This document shows, one piece after another, positions 36,948-49,500 of a stretch of DNA of 64,000 bases; position 1 is the first letter of the stretch, and the number at the start of each line of letters is the position of its first letter. The position numbers were made by a program, and so were the translations under genes. The stretch covers positions 372,001 to 436,000 of the forward strand of contig VZSE01010145.1 in assembly GCA_013398275.1 (NCBI GenBank), written 5' to 3'. Under the pieces are notes generated by a model. That model saw nothing but the letters and a program-made list of their open reading frames with translations. It was not told where the DNA came from and did not search any database. This stretch comes from Promerops cafer (Eukaryota > Chordata > Aves > Passeriformes > Nectariniidae).

Positions 36948-37047
36948 CCTTGGCCTTAATCACCTTGTCAAGTTAAAGTGTATATTCAACTTCATTTACA
37001 TGACATATGATCTAATGCTGGAGAACAACAATACCATTGTAGTGCTA
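36948..37047 (+). repeat. 100-bp direct duplication, copy 1 (possible regulatory module)
   Basis: This matches 39124-39223 over 100 bases with four substitutions and no gaps. It is not CR1 and has no poly-A, microsatellite or terminal repeats. At 37028-37040 it carries ACAAT-acc-ATTGT, an inverted pair of SOX-type core sites three bases apart, kept in both copies. The sequence is AT-rich but complex, like many vertebrate conserved non-coding elements. Confidence 0.85.
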
Positions 37048-38162
37048 ATTGAAAACTGTGAGCTGAGAGCCAGAAGAAACCACTGGTCTGATTGCTGAGG
37101 GTCCCAGGGAAAGGGATTTATTCCCACACCTGCAGTTGGTCCATAACACTAACATTGTTACCAACATCTGGGTCTAATCAGCACAGAGGCCTTGATATGC
37201 TGCTCCTGTGGCATATAAATTAAGCATTATGTTCATTTTAAAGGCCCCCTCTTTCAGTTTTTTAAGGACAAGATAGATTCATGGCTCCTCAGAGTCTAAC
37301 AAAGTAGAAGCCACAAACAGAGTAAATTACTGCCAGGTTTCTTAGACCATACCTACCTAGTACATGCCACTTAAATAATGGAATTTTATGCTCAGTTCTA
37401 GTTTTCAAAAATGCATCTCCACAGAATGCAAAGTTCAGCTGAAAATCCATGTTTAGGGTAGAAAGCACTCTTTGCCAATTCACACAGATCAGTTTTTATG
37501 GTGACATCTGAGCCCCAGCAGCCACAGGGGTGGCTACAGACCCAGTGACAGCCCCAGGGTTGGCATCTGACCCCCGGCCCAGGGAGAGCCTTGTCCCACT
37601 GTGAAGCTAAAATGCCATTCATAAAGGTGCTGAAAGTATCCAGAGCGACTGGAAATTGTACAAAGAGAGAGCAAAAAATCCACAGGACTGAAAGCCAGGC
37701 TGCCTAGGCCAAGGAGCAAAATGGAAATCTTCATTGGTTGAGGACAGGCAGTGATTATTTTTGCTAATGCATCCCTTGGCTGTGTCTATAATTATATAAC
37801 TGGCTGTTTGCCTTTGTAGCTTCATGTGTTTTTCTGGAAACAATGGGATAGATACCCTTACAGAAGGAGGGTTTTCTCTGACATTTTTTAATGTCTACAT
37901 ATCTTTAATATCTGCAAATGGTGAATGTAATTATGTAGAGAAATTTTGTTAGAAGATCCAGAACTTGACTTCTGATCCTACCCTCGGCACTGATCTTTTG
38001 TGGCAGTAGGCAGTTCATTTAACTATTGTCTCTTACCTGCTGTGCCTTTTGGGGATAAATAATGATGTAGAGAACTGTTTACCTAAGGTTTCAGGGTGGG
38101 GCATTTTGGAAGCTTAACATTTCACCACTGATACAGGGTAATTACATCAATTGGTTGAAATT
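37048..38162. other. Unannotated DNA
   Basis: No gene recognised. Minus-strand frames at 37289-37843 overlap each other and show no domain. Confidence 0.5.
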
Positions 38163-38225
38163 GTGGAATGGTTTGGGTTGGAATGGTCCTTAAAGATCTA
38201 GTTCCAAGCCCTGTGCTGGAATGTG
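38163..38225 (-). repeat. CR1 3'-end fragment, minus strand
   Basis: 'ggaatggtttgggttggaat' followed by 'ggtccttaaagatctagttc' and 'caagccctgtgc' is the reverse-complemented end of a CR1 copy. The octamer tail is reduced to 'tggaatgg'. Homology fades after about 60 bases. Confidence 0.8.
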
Positions 38226-38689
38226 GGGTTCTATCTTAGTCACTACTGTCAGGAAGAATGTCCATTTCATGAGAAAACTTGCTCATTGCAAAGGCACAAA
38301 ATGAGCAGTTTTGTAACCTCTGCAGCCTTCTCAATACCAGCAGGATGCTGGAAGAGGGAGGAATTTCCTTTTCGTTACTAATATCTCCAGGTGGAATTTT
38401 TAAACTAAGGAGTCATAACTTAAACCCAGAAGACATCAGTGGAGATCTTAACGCGCTGAAACAGATTCTCTGCCACTCTAAATTGAGTTAGTGCTATTAA
38501 TTTCAGTAGAACACATTTCAGCTCACTTGAGGAAAAGGTGCATTATTTATGGTATGACTGCAAAATCTGTGGCTCGCTGTACCCTAGAAATGTGCTCTGG
38601 CACTGGCAGTTGGTTTTGGTAGCACGCCAGTCTGCCGGCTTTGAAGGGTTTCCAGTAGCCAGGGGGGAATTTCAGCACCCTGCCCCTCT

Positions 38690-38890
38690 CTCCATTTCCA
38701 CGGGTCCTCAGCGGATTTGTCCCGCTTCCCTTCCAGCTGGATCAGCCCCTCGTCAGCTCACTGGGGCTCGGCAGAGCTCTCGCGTGCCGGGGACAGAAAC
38801 AGCCAGCAGGACCCGCAGCGGGAGCGTTAGGGTGTCTGTCTGCGCTGCCCTCGTTCTTGGCTCGTTGGCCTCCGCGACAGTCAACACCTG
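38690..38890. promoter_or_regulatory. CpG-containing cluster
   Basis: CpG dinucleotides recur here ('cacgggtcctcagcgg', 'ctctcgcgtgccgggg', 'acccgcagcgggagcg', 'cctccgcgacag') although the flanks have few. It is weaker than the island at 40.1 kb. It could be a small unmethylated element or a decaying island. No transcript is supported. Confidence 0.4.
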
Positions 38891-39075
38891 CTGTCCTGCT
38901 TTCCTGCACTCCTGGCCAGCTTTGCCACCAGGATGAGAAATCTGAACTTCCATAGCCGTGGTTTCACTACAGCTCCCGCTTGCAGGAAAACCTCCTGTGC
39001 TGCCCGTGGGAATGCACGTGCAGGAGAAATGAGATTGGGGTCCCCTGATGTCTCTGTGGATGGCTCTTTCTCTAG

Positions 39076-39108
39076 TTGAACTTCTTAACTTCTTAACTTT
39101 TTAACTTC
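39076..39108 (+). repeat. Short (TTAACTTC)n tandem repeat
   Basis: One 9-base unit (ttgaacttc) is followed by three 8-base units (ttaacttc, ttaacttt, ttaacttc). It lies just upstream of copy 2 of the 100-bp duplication. Confidence 0.85.
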
Positions 39109-39123
39109 TCTGCACTGCTGACT

Positions 39124-39223
39124 CCTTGGCCTGAATCACCTTGTCAAGTTAAGGTGTATATTCAACTTCATTTACGTGACATTTGATCTAATGCTGGAGA
39201 ACAACAATACCATTGTAGTGCTA
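39124..39223 (+). repeat. 100-bp direct duplication, copy 2
   Basis: Same orientation as copy 1, offset by 2,176 bases. The ACAAT-acc-ATTGT pair is at 39204-39216. Similarity stops abruptly at both ends. I saw no flanking target-site duplication. Confidence 0.85.
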
Positions 39224-40049
39224 CTTCGATAAGTTAAATTCCAATTTTTGTAGTAAGTGACTGGTGGATTTCAAGAGGTGTTCTCTCATTAGTTGATCTC
39301 ATAAATGGGAAAAGTCTGGCAAAGTTGTATTGAATGTGGTAAAAATAGTATAAGCAAAAAAAAAAAGACTTGTGTAACTGTATGGCCACTGTGGGGAGAT
39401 CACAGAGCCCAGGCTTGTATTTCAAGTCCCTTACAAGGGCATTACTAAAACAGTCATGTCTGACTTCATGACAAAGTCTTCGTGATGATGCAAGTAAAAT
39501 ACAACAGTTGGATTGGAGAAATTTAAAGAATAATCAGACTGTGGAGAAGGAATCTCACATCCCTTCATGTTTTTCAATCAAAGTGCAAATGTCACAAGTA
39601 GAAAAAAAAGGAGTTAAACTTGTGCCATTGGAACGTCCAGATAATTTGATGATATTTATTTTAATATATGAAATACAAAAAATATGATCCAATACAGATA
39701 TGTTATTATTTTAATCATAATAGCTTCATTTTATGTCATTCCTGCTAATGTGGTACCAGCAGATCTAATGAGCTATTTGGGGTTTTTTTGCATTTCAAAG
39801 CATGACCTCCTAAAAATTAGGATATTTCTTTCGTCCAGGATAATTTTGCTGAAAAACACCTGGCTTTTCAAACATTAGCATATGTTTGGTGTGGAAAGAA
39901 TGATTGGACATATCACAACAAATGGAAGGATTGCAAAGTGCATCTATAAAATACAGAAAAAATCACAAATATTATTCCAATATTTAGTCAGAACGCTTGT
40001 AGTGGCAAGCCCCAGTTCTGCAAGTCGTAATACGAGAGTGTGCTAGGCA
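39224..40049. other. Unannotated AT-rich DNA upstream of the CpG island
   Basis: No gene recognised. An A12 run lies at about 39356-39367. Composition turns from AT-rich to GC-rich at about 40020. Confidence 0.5.
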
Positions 40050-40440
40050 CAGTAATGTACCCACGCGGCGTTGATTGCAGACCTGGAGACCTTTCCCTGC
40101 GGTGTTTTCTAAAAATCATCTCTTCTGGCATTATGATTAGGCCACCCAACGCGTTGTGTCTCTGTGGCTCGTTCTCACGGCGCGGCTGTCCCCGCTGGGC
40201 CGGAGCAGAAGCGCCGGGGGGTGTCGGGCTGCGCCGCGCTCGCAGCGCGCCCGCGGCGTCACCCGGCGCGGGCAGCCCGTCCGAAGGGCCCGCAGCGGCC
40301 GCCTTGATCGGCCTTGGCTTCCGAGCCTGCGCCTGTCCCTCGCCCCCGAGACCAGAGCCTCAGCTGTGCATCGCTGCAGGGACTCATGCAAAGCGCAGCA
40401 CTCAGGCTCTTCCCTCTCTGTGCGGGGCTGACACGTTCTA
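40050..40440. promoter_or_regulatory. Orphan CpG island, candidate promoter
   Basis: This is the only dense CpG island in the window. I count about 29 CpG dinucleotides in the 180 bases 40141-40320 and five more in the next 60, against almost none in the surrounding kilobases. In vertebrates, unmethylated islands usually mark promoters or developmental regulatory elements. A CRE-like half site (CGTCA) is at about 40257. No TATA box is evident. Frames of 91-133 codons open on both strands through the island, as expected where stop codons are rare, and none has a domain. I cannot say which direction, if any, is transcribed. Confidence 0.7.
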
Positions 40441-42687
40441 AGCATCAGAGTCAGGAACAGGAAAAGAAAAAAGGAGCGAAGCTTCAATATCCATTAAGGC
40501 TCTCAGCTCTTGCTGAATACTGTGGTGCTCAGGCATCATTCTCTAGAATTTTGAAAATTCCAGTTGTTCTCCTGATGACTGCAGCGAGCCATTTTTAGAT
40601 TCCAGTGCAAAGAAATTTAAATTCTTTAGTATAAGACTTGAATGAAGTTTTATAAGTAAATGTTGAGAGGTGTAAGCATAAGCCTCATTCATATATTCAA
40701 ATAAATATTCAGACAGAGTTTTTGCAGGTATTTGCCCTCTTCAAAAAGTTTCATGAAAGGGATATTTCTGTTTGTGCTCCATGCAGATCAGTGTCCATTC
40801 TATTTTAAAAGATTATAAAATTCTTCCATTGTTTACCTCTATTTTATTAACCACAGTGACACTTTTTTGTTGTGTTCCAACAGTTTTTTTTTTTTTTAAA
40901 TACAGAAGGTGACAAATTGCTTTAATTTGTAGCATCAGTTGTCTTCAAAATGTCTTGATTTCAAACCCAGCAGATGATTAAAAGCTGAAAGACCATACCA
41001 CTGATCACTACACTGTTTTTGCATTCCTCCCTTAGAATAGTGTCTGAAGTACAAAGGATGGCTGATCTAATATATCAGTAAGAAAGAAGAAAGCAAATGT
41101 TTCATGTGATAATAGTTCTTAAATGGTTTTTGCAGTCCCTCAAAAAGTCCACGCATCAGCCCATTATAGCAAATATTGCATGTTTTTACTGCCAGTCTGT
41201 TACGTAGCAGTTTTACTTGCATCATACACTTAATTGCTGCATTAAATCATGGTTTCTAAACATCAGTTCACAGCAGGATCCTCCTCTGAAATCTTATCTT
41301 CTTTTTTCTTTGACAATATAACCAATAGCGAAAATATCTTTTCCCTTGTAATCTGAATTCTATTTTGTGTCCATAATACTATTCCTGCCTACTGCAGCAA
41401 CTCACTACTTCCAGCAGTGCAGAAGGAAAAGTCCTTTTTTCCCTTGAATGTGCATATTCCTGGTGGAGCTTAAAAACTTCCATAAATCAATAAAGTAATT
41501 GCTGCATAATGACCTATTGTTGGTGAGCGTGCCCAGAATGATGTCATTGGGGGGTAATGGAGCTACTGAATCAAAAAAACGGCAGCTGTTCCCAATTTAT
41601 TTGAGAGTCAGTTGGACAGAAAATTAAATAAACACATAGACAAGCAGGACAAGGGCAAGTCCTAGCACTATTCTTACGATTGTTTTAATTCAATCGCAGG
41701 AGTCAGCAGGCAGCTGATATTGTGGCCCAGAGTTTCAGTAATTGCCTGTCTCCTCTCTCAGTCAGGCTGCACATGCTCATTTCATCATTTTAAGCATTTG
41801 TGACTCATATTAAAATAAAAGAAAAAATACCAATGAAAAAAAGATGAAACTTAGCTCCTTTTTCTCCCACCCTCCCCCTCCCTTGTCAGCATAGCAGGCT
41901 ATCCAGGAGATGTTTTAATAGATAGAAATTTTCATTTCTTCCTCCATCTGCCTCTACGGGGTCTCTACCCTTCTTTCCCTAGGATATGAAGGAGACTTTT
42001 CCTTTTTTTTTAATCACTCATATGTCCTTTGGGAAGCCCCCTAAAGTTTCATATTCACTGGGGAGAGAAAAAATGCCACCCGGCTTCAGAGTCTCTTCTG
42101 TGCTGTGAATAACAGCTTTGATGTGCTCCTTTGAAGTTCCTGGCTCCGGGCTGCATCAGGGAAGCATCAAATGCAGCCCTAGCACTGTGTGTGGAAGCTG
42201 GGACCCGTCGTGCTGGCACACTGCACCTGGGGGCACCCCCTGTGCTTGTGGGGCCGAGGCAAGGAGGGACCACAGCAGCAGCAGGGCTCTGGCACGGGGG
42301 CTCTTCTCTTTCCCCTATTCCCATTTCCTGCTGCTGCAGCACTGAGAACACACCAACATCCAGGATATTTCCCAGCTCTTGCAGCTTCTCGAGGTACCTT
42401 TGCACCCTTTAGGAGCCCTGATATGGGGCAGAGCATTGGGACATCATATCTGACTCCAGTAGGATTTGGTTCTTTCTTACTTCAGGGCAATGTGGCTTCA
42501 AATGCTGCTTCAACTGTTGTGGCATTAAAACAATCCAAGTGGTTTTTATGGACACTAAAAGAGGTTTAGGTCACTGATCAGTTCTCTGACTTGTACTAAG
42601 AATTACATTGTCTATTCCTTCATGGCTGGATTCTTAATATGACAGTTTTCACATTTCTAAGGAAGTGTGGGTTTTTAACATCCCTCA
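40441..42687. other. Unannotated DNA, possibly conserved at 41.45-41.76 kb
   Basis: No gene recognised. A T14 run lies at about 40884-40897. The interval 41450-41760 is complex AT-rich sequence with homeodomain-type motifs (see findings). At 42.06-42.57 kb overlapping frames open on both strands in a GC-richer patch without a domain. Confidence 0.45.
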
Positions 42688-42705
42688 TTTTTTTTTTTTT
42701 TTTTT
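42688..42705 (+). repeat. T18 homopolymer
   Basis: Eighteen consecutive T bases in otherwise unique sequence. Confidence 0.9.
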
Positions 42706-45700
42706 AAACTTACAGATGGATTCTTTTGTGTGTGTATTTTCTGTGTCTGCATAACCAGACACAGTGAAGTTGATGTTTGTCTCCAAGATGGAGAAGCGCT
42801 TTTCCATATTTGTTATCACAGATCTCTTCAGATCAGACATCTCTTTGATCATTTTAACTGTGTTTTATATGCTTCATAATTTCCTTGCTGAGCACCTTAT
42901 GTTACATGTTACTTTATAAATCAATAAATAATAGCAATAATTAAAAGGGTGTTCTGCACTAGGGAGCTAGATGAAAAATAGGTTATTCCATTAACCTTTT
43001 ACCTCTGGAGACAGGAATTTCAAATTTGTGCTGGGTCACAAGAGCGAAGCAGTTGGTCTCTTGTGAACTGCAGCCCGCACGGCGAAGCGCCGCCTCGCTC
43101 CTCTGTCCCTCCTGACCGAGCGCCTTGGTCTGGAGGAGTGACACATCTTTGGCAGCTTGGAAGACACAGAGGCAAGGGCAATGCCAGCACCTTCGCCCAC
43201 TGTGCCTTACTCTGCATTTGGGAAAAAGAAAAAGGATCCAAAGCCTTCCAATGCCTGTTATCCCCACAGCCTGAATTAGTATTTAAGTATCAGAATTGCA
43301 ACTGGTAAAAGTAGGAAGGAGCTTGTGCAAGTAGGAAGGTGGGGTTTTTTTCAGCCCTGTCCTATAAAGTGGCTTTCAGAGGGCACAAAAAGCTCATCAG
43401 AGGAAAATTAAGGGGGAGTTGGTGGTGTGTCAATGTATACCCAAGTGTAGGCACCAGACGTGTTAGTGAGGAGCTGTCTATGCCATCAAAGGTCACTGAT
43501 CACACGCACTTACAAACAGTCCTGTAGATTATTATTACTCTCATCTCCTTTTCCCCCCTTCTGCCTTCCTCCAGCAGTTGCTGATGCAGCTCTGTTGTCT
43601 GTACTCTGAGGTCTGAGTGGCCCAGTGAGGTGTAAAAGAAATAAATAACAGATATTCACAATCAGTGTCACAGTAATATGACTTTTTTTCCCTGAATTAC
43701 TCTGACAGCAGGAAGGTGAATTAAGTGGAATCTCATGCTTCAGACAGAAACTCATCTTAAAAGTAAAGGTAGCACAAATTTTGGAAGAAAGGCTTTTATG
43801 CTAGAAAATCTGCATTTTTACTATTTGCTTGCTTGTTTTACACAATGAGATTAAAAATGTATTTTTTTCTAGTACATAATCTGAAAACAAAAAGGACCTC
43901 AATTATATTTTTTACTAAAAAATTGAAGACTTCTAGAAGCTCTAAAGATTCTAAAAATTCTAATTTTTGACTAAGGCATTTCAGTCTGTTACTTTGAGCA
44001 GTACTTTCTGCCAGGTCTCAGTCTTTCCTGTTATTTCTCATCTATCTGCAGGTCATTTATAGGGAGAGAGACAGTGCTTTTTGATGTCACTTGCAAAAGA
44101 TGCCCCAGAGTGGACTGCAGTTCCTGTTGCCAGGACCTCACGCACTGATTCCCAGCTGATTTGTGGTGGACACTGGTATGTTGTTTAGTGAAAACTTTTT
44201 TTTTATCTGGTCATGATTATGCTTTTGTTTGGAAGAGGGAAATTATTGAAATTCTATTGGTACAATGCCTTCAGGAACTTAGCCTCATGTCTGTAGTTCC
44301 CATTTTGGAGGCATGGCAGCGAGCTGGGGAGGACTTCTGAGGGCAGCATTTTATGTTTGATGTTGTTGGCCATCCTAACGATAACCTCAGCAGATACCCA
44401 TCTTAGTAGACTTAGTAGACAAAGTCAATAAAAATATACTCTGTGTGTTGCAATTCTTAGCATTGAAATGTTGTCTGGGATAAGGATACAAAACTGTTTG
44501 TGGTGGGAGAGAGCTCTGGGAGTGTTGTGGGCAGTGTGAGCAGAGCTAACTGGGATGTGGAAGGAGAAGGAAGTTTTGAGATACAAATATGGAAGTTGAA
44601 TGATGAGAATAATTTTTAGGAGGAGGAAAATAAGTATGACTATGAAGCTTGCCTGCTGTACTTCCACAAAAGTTATTTTCCTAAGAAACCAATGTCAGTT
44701 TGAAAAAGTTCTGTTTTCCCATTCTCAGTACAGTTTATGTGAAACAAGCATCTCTTCGAGGTGGAAGAAATTCTCAGAAGAAACTTTTGCACCATTCCTT
44801 AGATGATCAGGTGCTAGATAACACTGAGACTTCTCTGGAAATGTCTTCCTAAGCTTTATCAGAATTTCTTTTGTCCAAGGTTTTTGTGTTGTTTTGTGGT
44901 CCACAGGGCTGCAGGGGGACTGTTGCCTTCCCCTGTGGGGAACTGCCAGGAGTTCTTCTAGAAATAGATGGTCTAGAACAAAATTAGGTCAAAGGAGACA
45001 ACCTCCTATCTGAGAACTGTTTATTGGTACCCAAAAATAACAACAGCTGGTGTTATTTTGTAGCTCTTTTCTTTTGTAGCACTGTCTTTTCTGAGCTGAG
45101 TGGCTTCAGCCGTGTGTGGGTCCACCTCTGCTGTGTGCCACTAGGCAAACTCCTTTGCCAAGCCCTAAGGATGAAGGCAGTTTCCTGATGATACCTTTCA
45201 TAGGTGTTTTGGGCTGAAAGGGACAACTGGAAATGGTGCAGTGATGACGGAGTCTGGTGGGTGTAATGCCCTTTTGAAGAGTGCTTCTTACAGAAGCCAA
45301 AACTGTTTCTCATAGTACTGAAGGTAGTTATTCTTTACTGCCTTTTGTCAGGTTCATGGCTGTATAGGGGGCACCTGTAGTATTTTTCAGTATTTTTCAA
45401 TATTTTTTCTAAATTTTTATGGTATATCTTATGCTCAGCCATACACGGTGGGACAGACTCTACATTTTGTTTGCAGCTACAATTTTCTTTTTCCAATGAG
45501 TTCCGTATGTATTCAGCCAGCCTAATCAGTGAGGCACATGGACAGCTTTTCACAGTGGATATGCAAGTCTGCCACGTTGGGTTTGCAGTCTAGGTTGATT
45601 GGCTGGTTCTTTGTGTGAAATAGGTCTGTTGCCTTGCTTGTACAACAGCAAGAGGTTCAGTTTGCCCCTTTTTTGCCTCCATGTGAAGCTGTATTGGTCC

Positions 45701-46543
45701 CAAATCTACTGGTGAACTTTAGAATGTTTTTTATCCAGACAAATGTCTCTGTACACAAGATTTATTTATTGCAGTCTATCTGTGAGCTCTTCTTTCTCCC
45801 ATATTTGCTTATTTTCTTTCCAGGTTAAAATTATGTATGTACATTTAAACCAAGGTTTCTCTTTAGTTTAAAATTGTAAATCCTGCATGTGAGATGTTTG
45901 TTTGTCAGCCTTGCCAACATTTTGCTGAGGAACTTGTGAAAAGTAACTGACTGCTGTTTTGCATAAAGATGGGCCTGCTTGCAGGGGGTGTCTCCTCAAC
46001 CAAAGCTTCTCAGGAAACCTTTTAACAGTAGCTTTCAGCTGAACCTGAAACTGGAGAAAAGGTACTCCTTTCGGAAGAAATCTGGTGATGGGCAGCTCTG
46101 CTGGACTCTCGCAGTTCTGATGGAGAAAAGGCATCTCAATATCAGCAATTTCTATGACACAGCTGAGCACTGGAAGCAAAGGCACAGAGATATTTTGACA
46201 AACCAGTGCTGGTGCTGGGGATCTTGCTCTTCTTCAGCCTCAGTCCTCTCTGAAGCTCCACTTACGGGCTCTGGCTGGCAGTCCTTATCCCATCCCTGGA
46301 GCAGAAGTGGTAGTGAGGTATTCAGGACCTTTTTCTGCCGTCCCCAACAACCCTGGGGTAGAGATGTCCATGTACCTGCACAAATGCTAGCCAGCTTCCT
46401 TTCTTGTGCCCTGTGGTAGGTGCAGGGAGCTGTTCTGCACTGCTCCAGCACGTTCAGGAAGAGAGGGAGCAGTGCTCTTGGCTGGACAGGGTGATTGGGA
46501 AGTATTTCCCTGAGCTGTTTCTCTCTTCTCTTTCTTAAAGCAG
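42706..46543. other. Unannotated DNA with minor tandem repeats
   Basis: No gene recognised. A small CpG cluster lies at about 43076-43130. A 9-bp tandem (cttagtaga) is at about 44402-44420 and a 10-bp tandem (agtatttttc, three units) at 45379-45408. Overlapping frames at 45.98-46.42 kb have no domain. Confidence 0.45.
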
Positions 46544-46597
46544 GAAAGCTCTGCAAGTAGCACTGTCCCAGCTCCCAGACAGGATTCTCCTGCTCAG
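46544..46597 (+). other. Candidate 54-base exon with tandem acceptor
   Basis: The interval follows a long pyrimidine tract (ctgtttctctcttctctttc) ending in 'ttaaagcag', a NAGNAG-type tandem acceptor, and ends at 'ctcag|gtaggg', a fair donor. One frame reads ESSASSTVPAPRQDSPAQ without a stop, and the length is a multiple of three. I recognise no protein, and a minus-strand frame runs across the same bases. Chance is quite possible. Confidence 0.15.
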
Positions 46598-49500
46598 GTA
46601 GGGGGCTGGTTTGCCAGGACCATGGCCAGCAGATTTTGAATACAAACAAGGAGGGAGCCTCCCGAACCTTCCTGTGCAATCTGTGCCAATGCTCAGGCAC
46701 CCTCACAGTAAGCAAGTAAAAGAGGCCTCTGGGATCATCTCTCCTTTTTCTTGCCCCTGGGGAATCAAAAGGCCACAAGCAGGCATCACCAGGGATGTTG
46801 GGAGAAACTGCTTTGGAAAAGGTGAGCTGAGCTAAAATCTGTTGATGATGACAAGAAGCCAAGTATTTAAAGAGCTTATAAGGACCTCAGGATAAACACC
46901 AAGCTAGAGGCAAGCCCCGGGGCCCCTTATCCTGACAGAAAGGCTCCAAAGCATCTGAGTTTGTGACTCAGCCCTGAGCCAGGCGTAGCTTTCCTCCAGG
47001 TGTGCACATCTGGGAAAACAGCTTCCCAATCTTTAATGCACGTGAGATTGGCAAGGCTGGCAGGAAAAGCTCCAGAGCAGTAATTGCACGCAGCCAGAGA
47101 GGAGCTGGAATGGGAATGGGAGTGAGACCCATTTGCTGGTTTTAGCAGACATTCCCTGGAGGTCTTCAGTTTGGGATTTTTCATTTCCTTTCTCGTTCTG
47201 TGTGGTTTTTGACTTCTTAAGATTACAGCATCTCTTCCATTGCTGTAAGGACTATAAAATTTACTCTGCAAATAAACACCCTCAATCAACGTGTAGCTGA
47301 GACAAGGAACATTTCAAAAACTGATACCAAGTTATCTTTAAGGATAACTATGATGAACTCAAAATTACCATTTAAAGTCTTTATTTAAATGTTAAAAATA
47401 CTCAAATTTCCTTGAAAAAACATTTTCAGAGTAATGCTCTGTGTAATCACCCCACATACGATATATTATCTTGAAGTTTCAAGAACCCTTTGGTTGAAAT
47501 TTTAACAGCTCTCCTTAAGAAATGCTAAACAGCAAATACTCTTTCCAGAAATACCATCCACTGTAAACCTGTCAGACTATTACTTAGCTATTAACCTTTC
47601 TTGATGAAATTGTAATAGTGCTGTTTAAAAGAATGCTGAATATCAGAAATATTTTACTAATACATAACAGATGGATCCCATATCCAGAAATATTTGTACT
47701 GTGAACCAAAGCGCTAAGCAGTTTTACACGGAGAGGTCAAAGATGGGCAGGAAACAGTTTTCCCATCCCACAAAAATTTTACTTTTCGTATTTTCCTACT
47801 CTCATGAATATACAGAATATGAAAGAACCTGGAGCTGCCCATAATAAACTTTTTCTGAGTTGTTATTTGTTTGCTTTTTAATCCAAGCACTTATCCTCCA
47901 CACATGCTACGTATTTGTCATTTAACACATCTTTCTTGGGTACAGACATCCTGTCCTGAGAAGGCTTCAGATTGAACAGTCAATAGGATTTCTTTTTGAT
48001 CTCCATCTCCTTGACTGAAAACCACTTTCTTAATAGGTTAAAGAGTAAAAGAAAGTGTTAGAGCAAAGCTGTGACCTAACTGAAATACAGAGTCCATATG
48101 TCACATACCTTTTATAACTCTCCATATGTGAGGATAACTGATTTTTCCATCCTGTTTACATTGCTGATTTCACTGCTGGACTTGGTCCTGGGTGTAACCT
48201 TTATTTTTAAATAAATGAGGTTTGGGAAATCTCAAGAGTTGCTGTTTTCCAACAAGTTACAAGTATGGGGAGTGGGACACTTGCACTTGGAAAATTTTTG
48301 TGAAGATGTGCTTTTTTATTCATCTTGTATTATAGTTATAGCTGTGGCTTCAGCTGAAGAACATGTTCCTATAAAAGGATGGAATATGTTTCCAAACAAT
48401 GTCTTAGTTCAAAACAGTTTGGCACTTCTTGTGAAATGTAGAAGAAAGCTGAAAAAAGTACACTGTGTCTTCCATTTCAGAATGAGTAGACATCCTGCTA
48501 AATGGTGATGTCATTGAGCAGGAAGATGTGGATGTGGGAGAGAACAAGGTAGTATCATGTCTATATCCATAGCATGAGAAGGAAGTAAAGTTGATGATTT
48601 ATTTTTAATAACTGTGAAGCAGAATGTCTTCAGAAAATTTTGATGGGGTGAGATGGAAGCAGAAATCTCATGGTCAAAAAAAGTTTTGTCCTTCCATTAT
48701 ACGAATGTGATGTAGCCAAGCTGTGTTAGCAGTGACTCCCTACCCCTGGCAGTTTGTACAGAGTATCTCTCCTGGCTGGCAATTACACGTACAAATAATA
48801 CATTGCCTTGAAATGTATTCATTTATTCTGAGTTACCACACTAATTTCCCCTCCAGATTTACGACCAGAGCTTTTAGTTTATTAAAGCATGATTTCATGA
48901 AAATTTTGGTTCTTCTCAAACAAGAACTGTGTCTCTTCTCTGCCTGTTCACGAGGTGTAAATTCTCCTTTGTGAGCACTGAACTGGTGGAGTTAGAGGTG
49001 CTGTAACTTCCCTGTTAATTAAAGGCTTTAAATCCAGACGGGCGTCTTGATAAATATAACTATACATTTACATAGCTCTGTGTTCAACTTCATTTGTACC
49101 TTCTATGCTTTGATTCAAGAATACTAGATAAAATTACATGGTCTATTCAGTCAGTTGAGTTTTCATCAATAATCCTAAAATGTACCAATTTGTGTTAAAC
49201 CATTTAACATTTTTACATAACCAGCTTGCCTTTATTAAGTATTTACTACTTGTGCTGTTAATTAGTGGCAAGGATGTAATCTGCTTAATGTTGCTCTTTA
49301 AACACTTTGTTTTCAACTTTTTTTTTCAAAATACGATTTTTTTTCAGTGACAAGAAATGCTGAAAATTGCCATAAAGACTGTTCAGGATCTTAATGTAGT
49401 AGTAAGGCTGGATACATTCTTTCATTAGCTGAAAAAAATTAATTATATTATTTTTTAATTTTAATTTTTATTATCCTTTAAAACTCTAAATTCTACAATT

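Noticed and set aside
40040..40598. Arg/Ala/Pro-rich frames on both strands through the CpG island
   Set aside because: Typical of CpG islands, where stop codons are depleted in every frame. No domain or conserved start.
46152..46862. Minus-strand frame of about 236 codons
   Set aside because: Slightly longer than the chance expectation for 64 kb, but no domain is recognisable, a 146-codon plus-strand frame overlaps it, and composition is above the window average. Conservation analysis would settle it.
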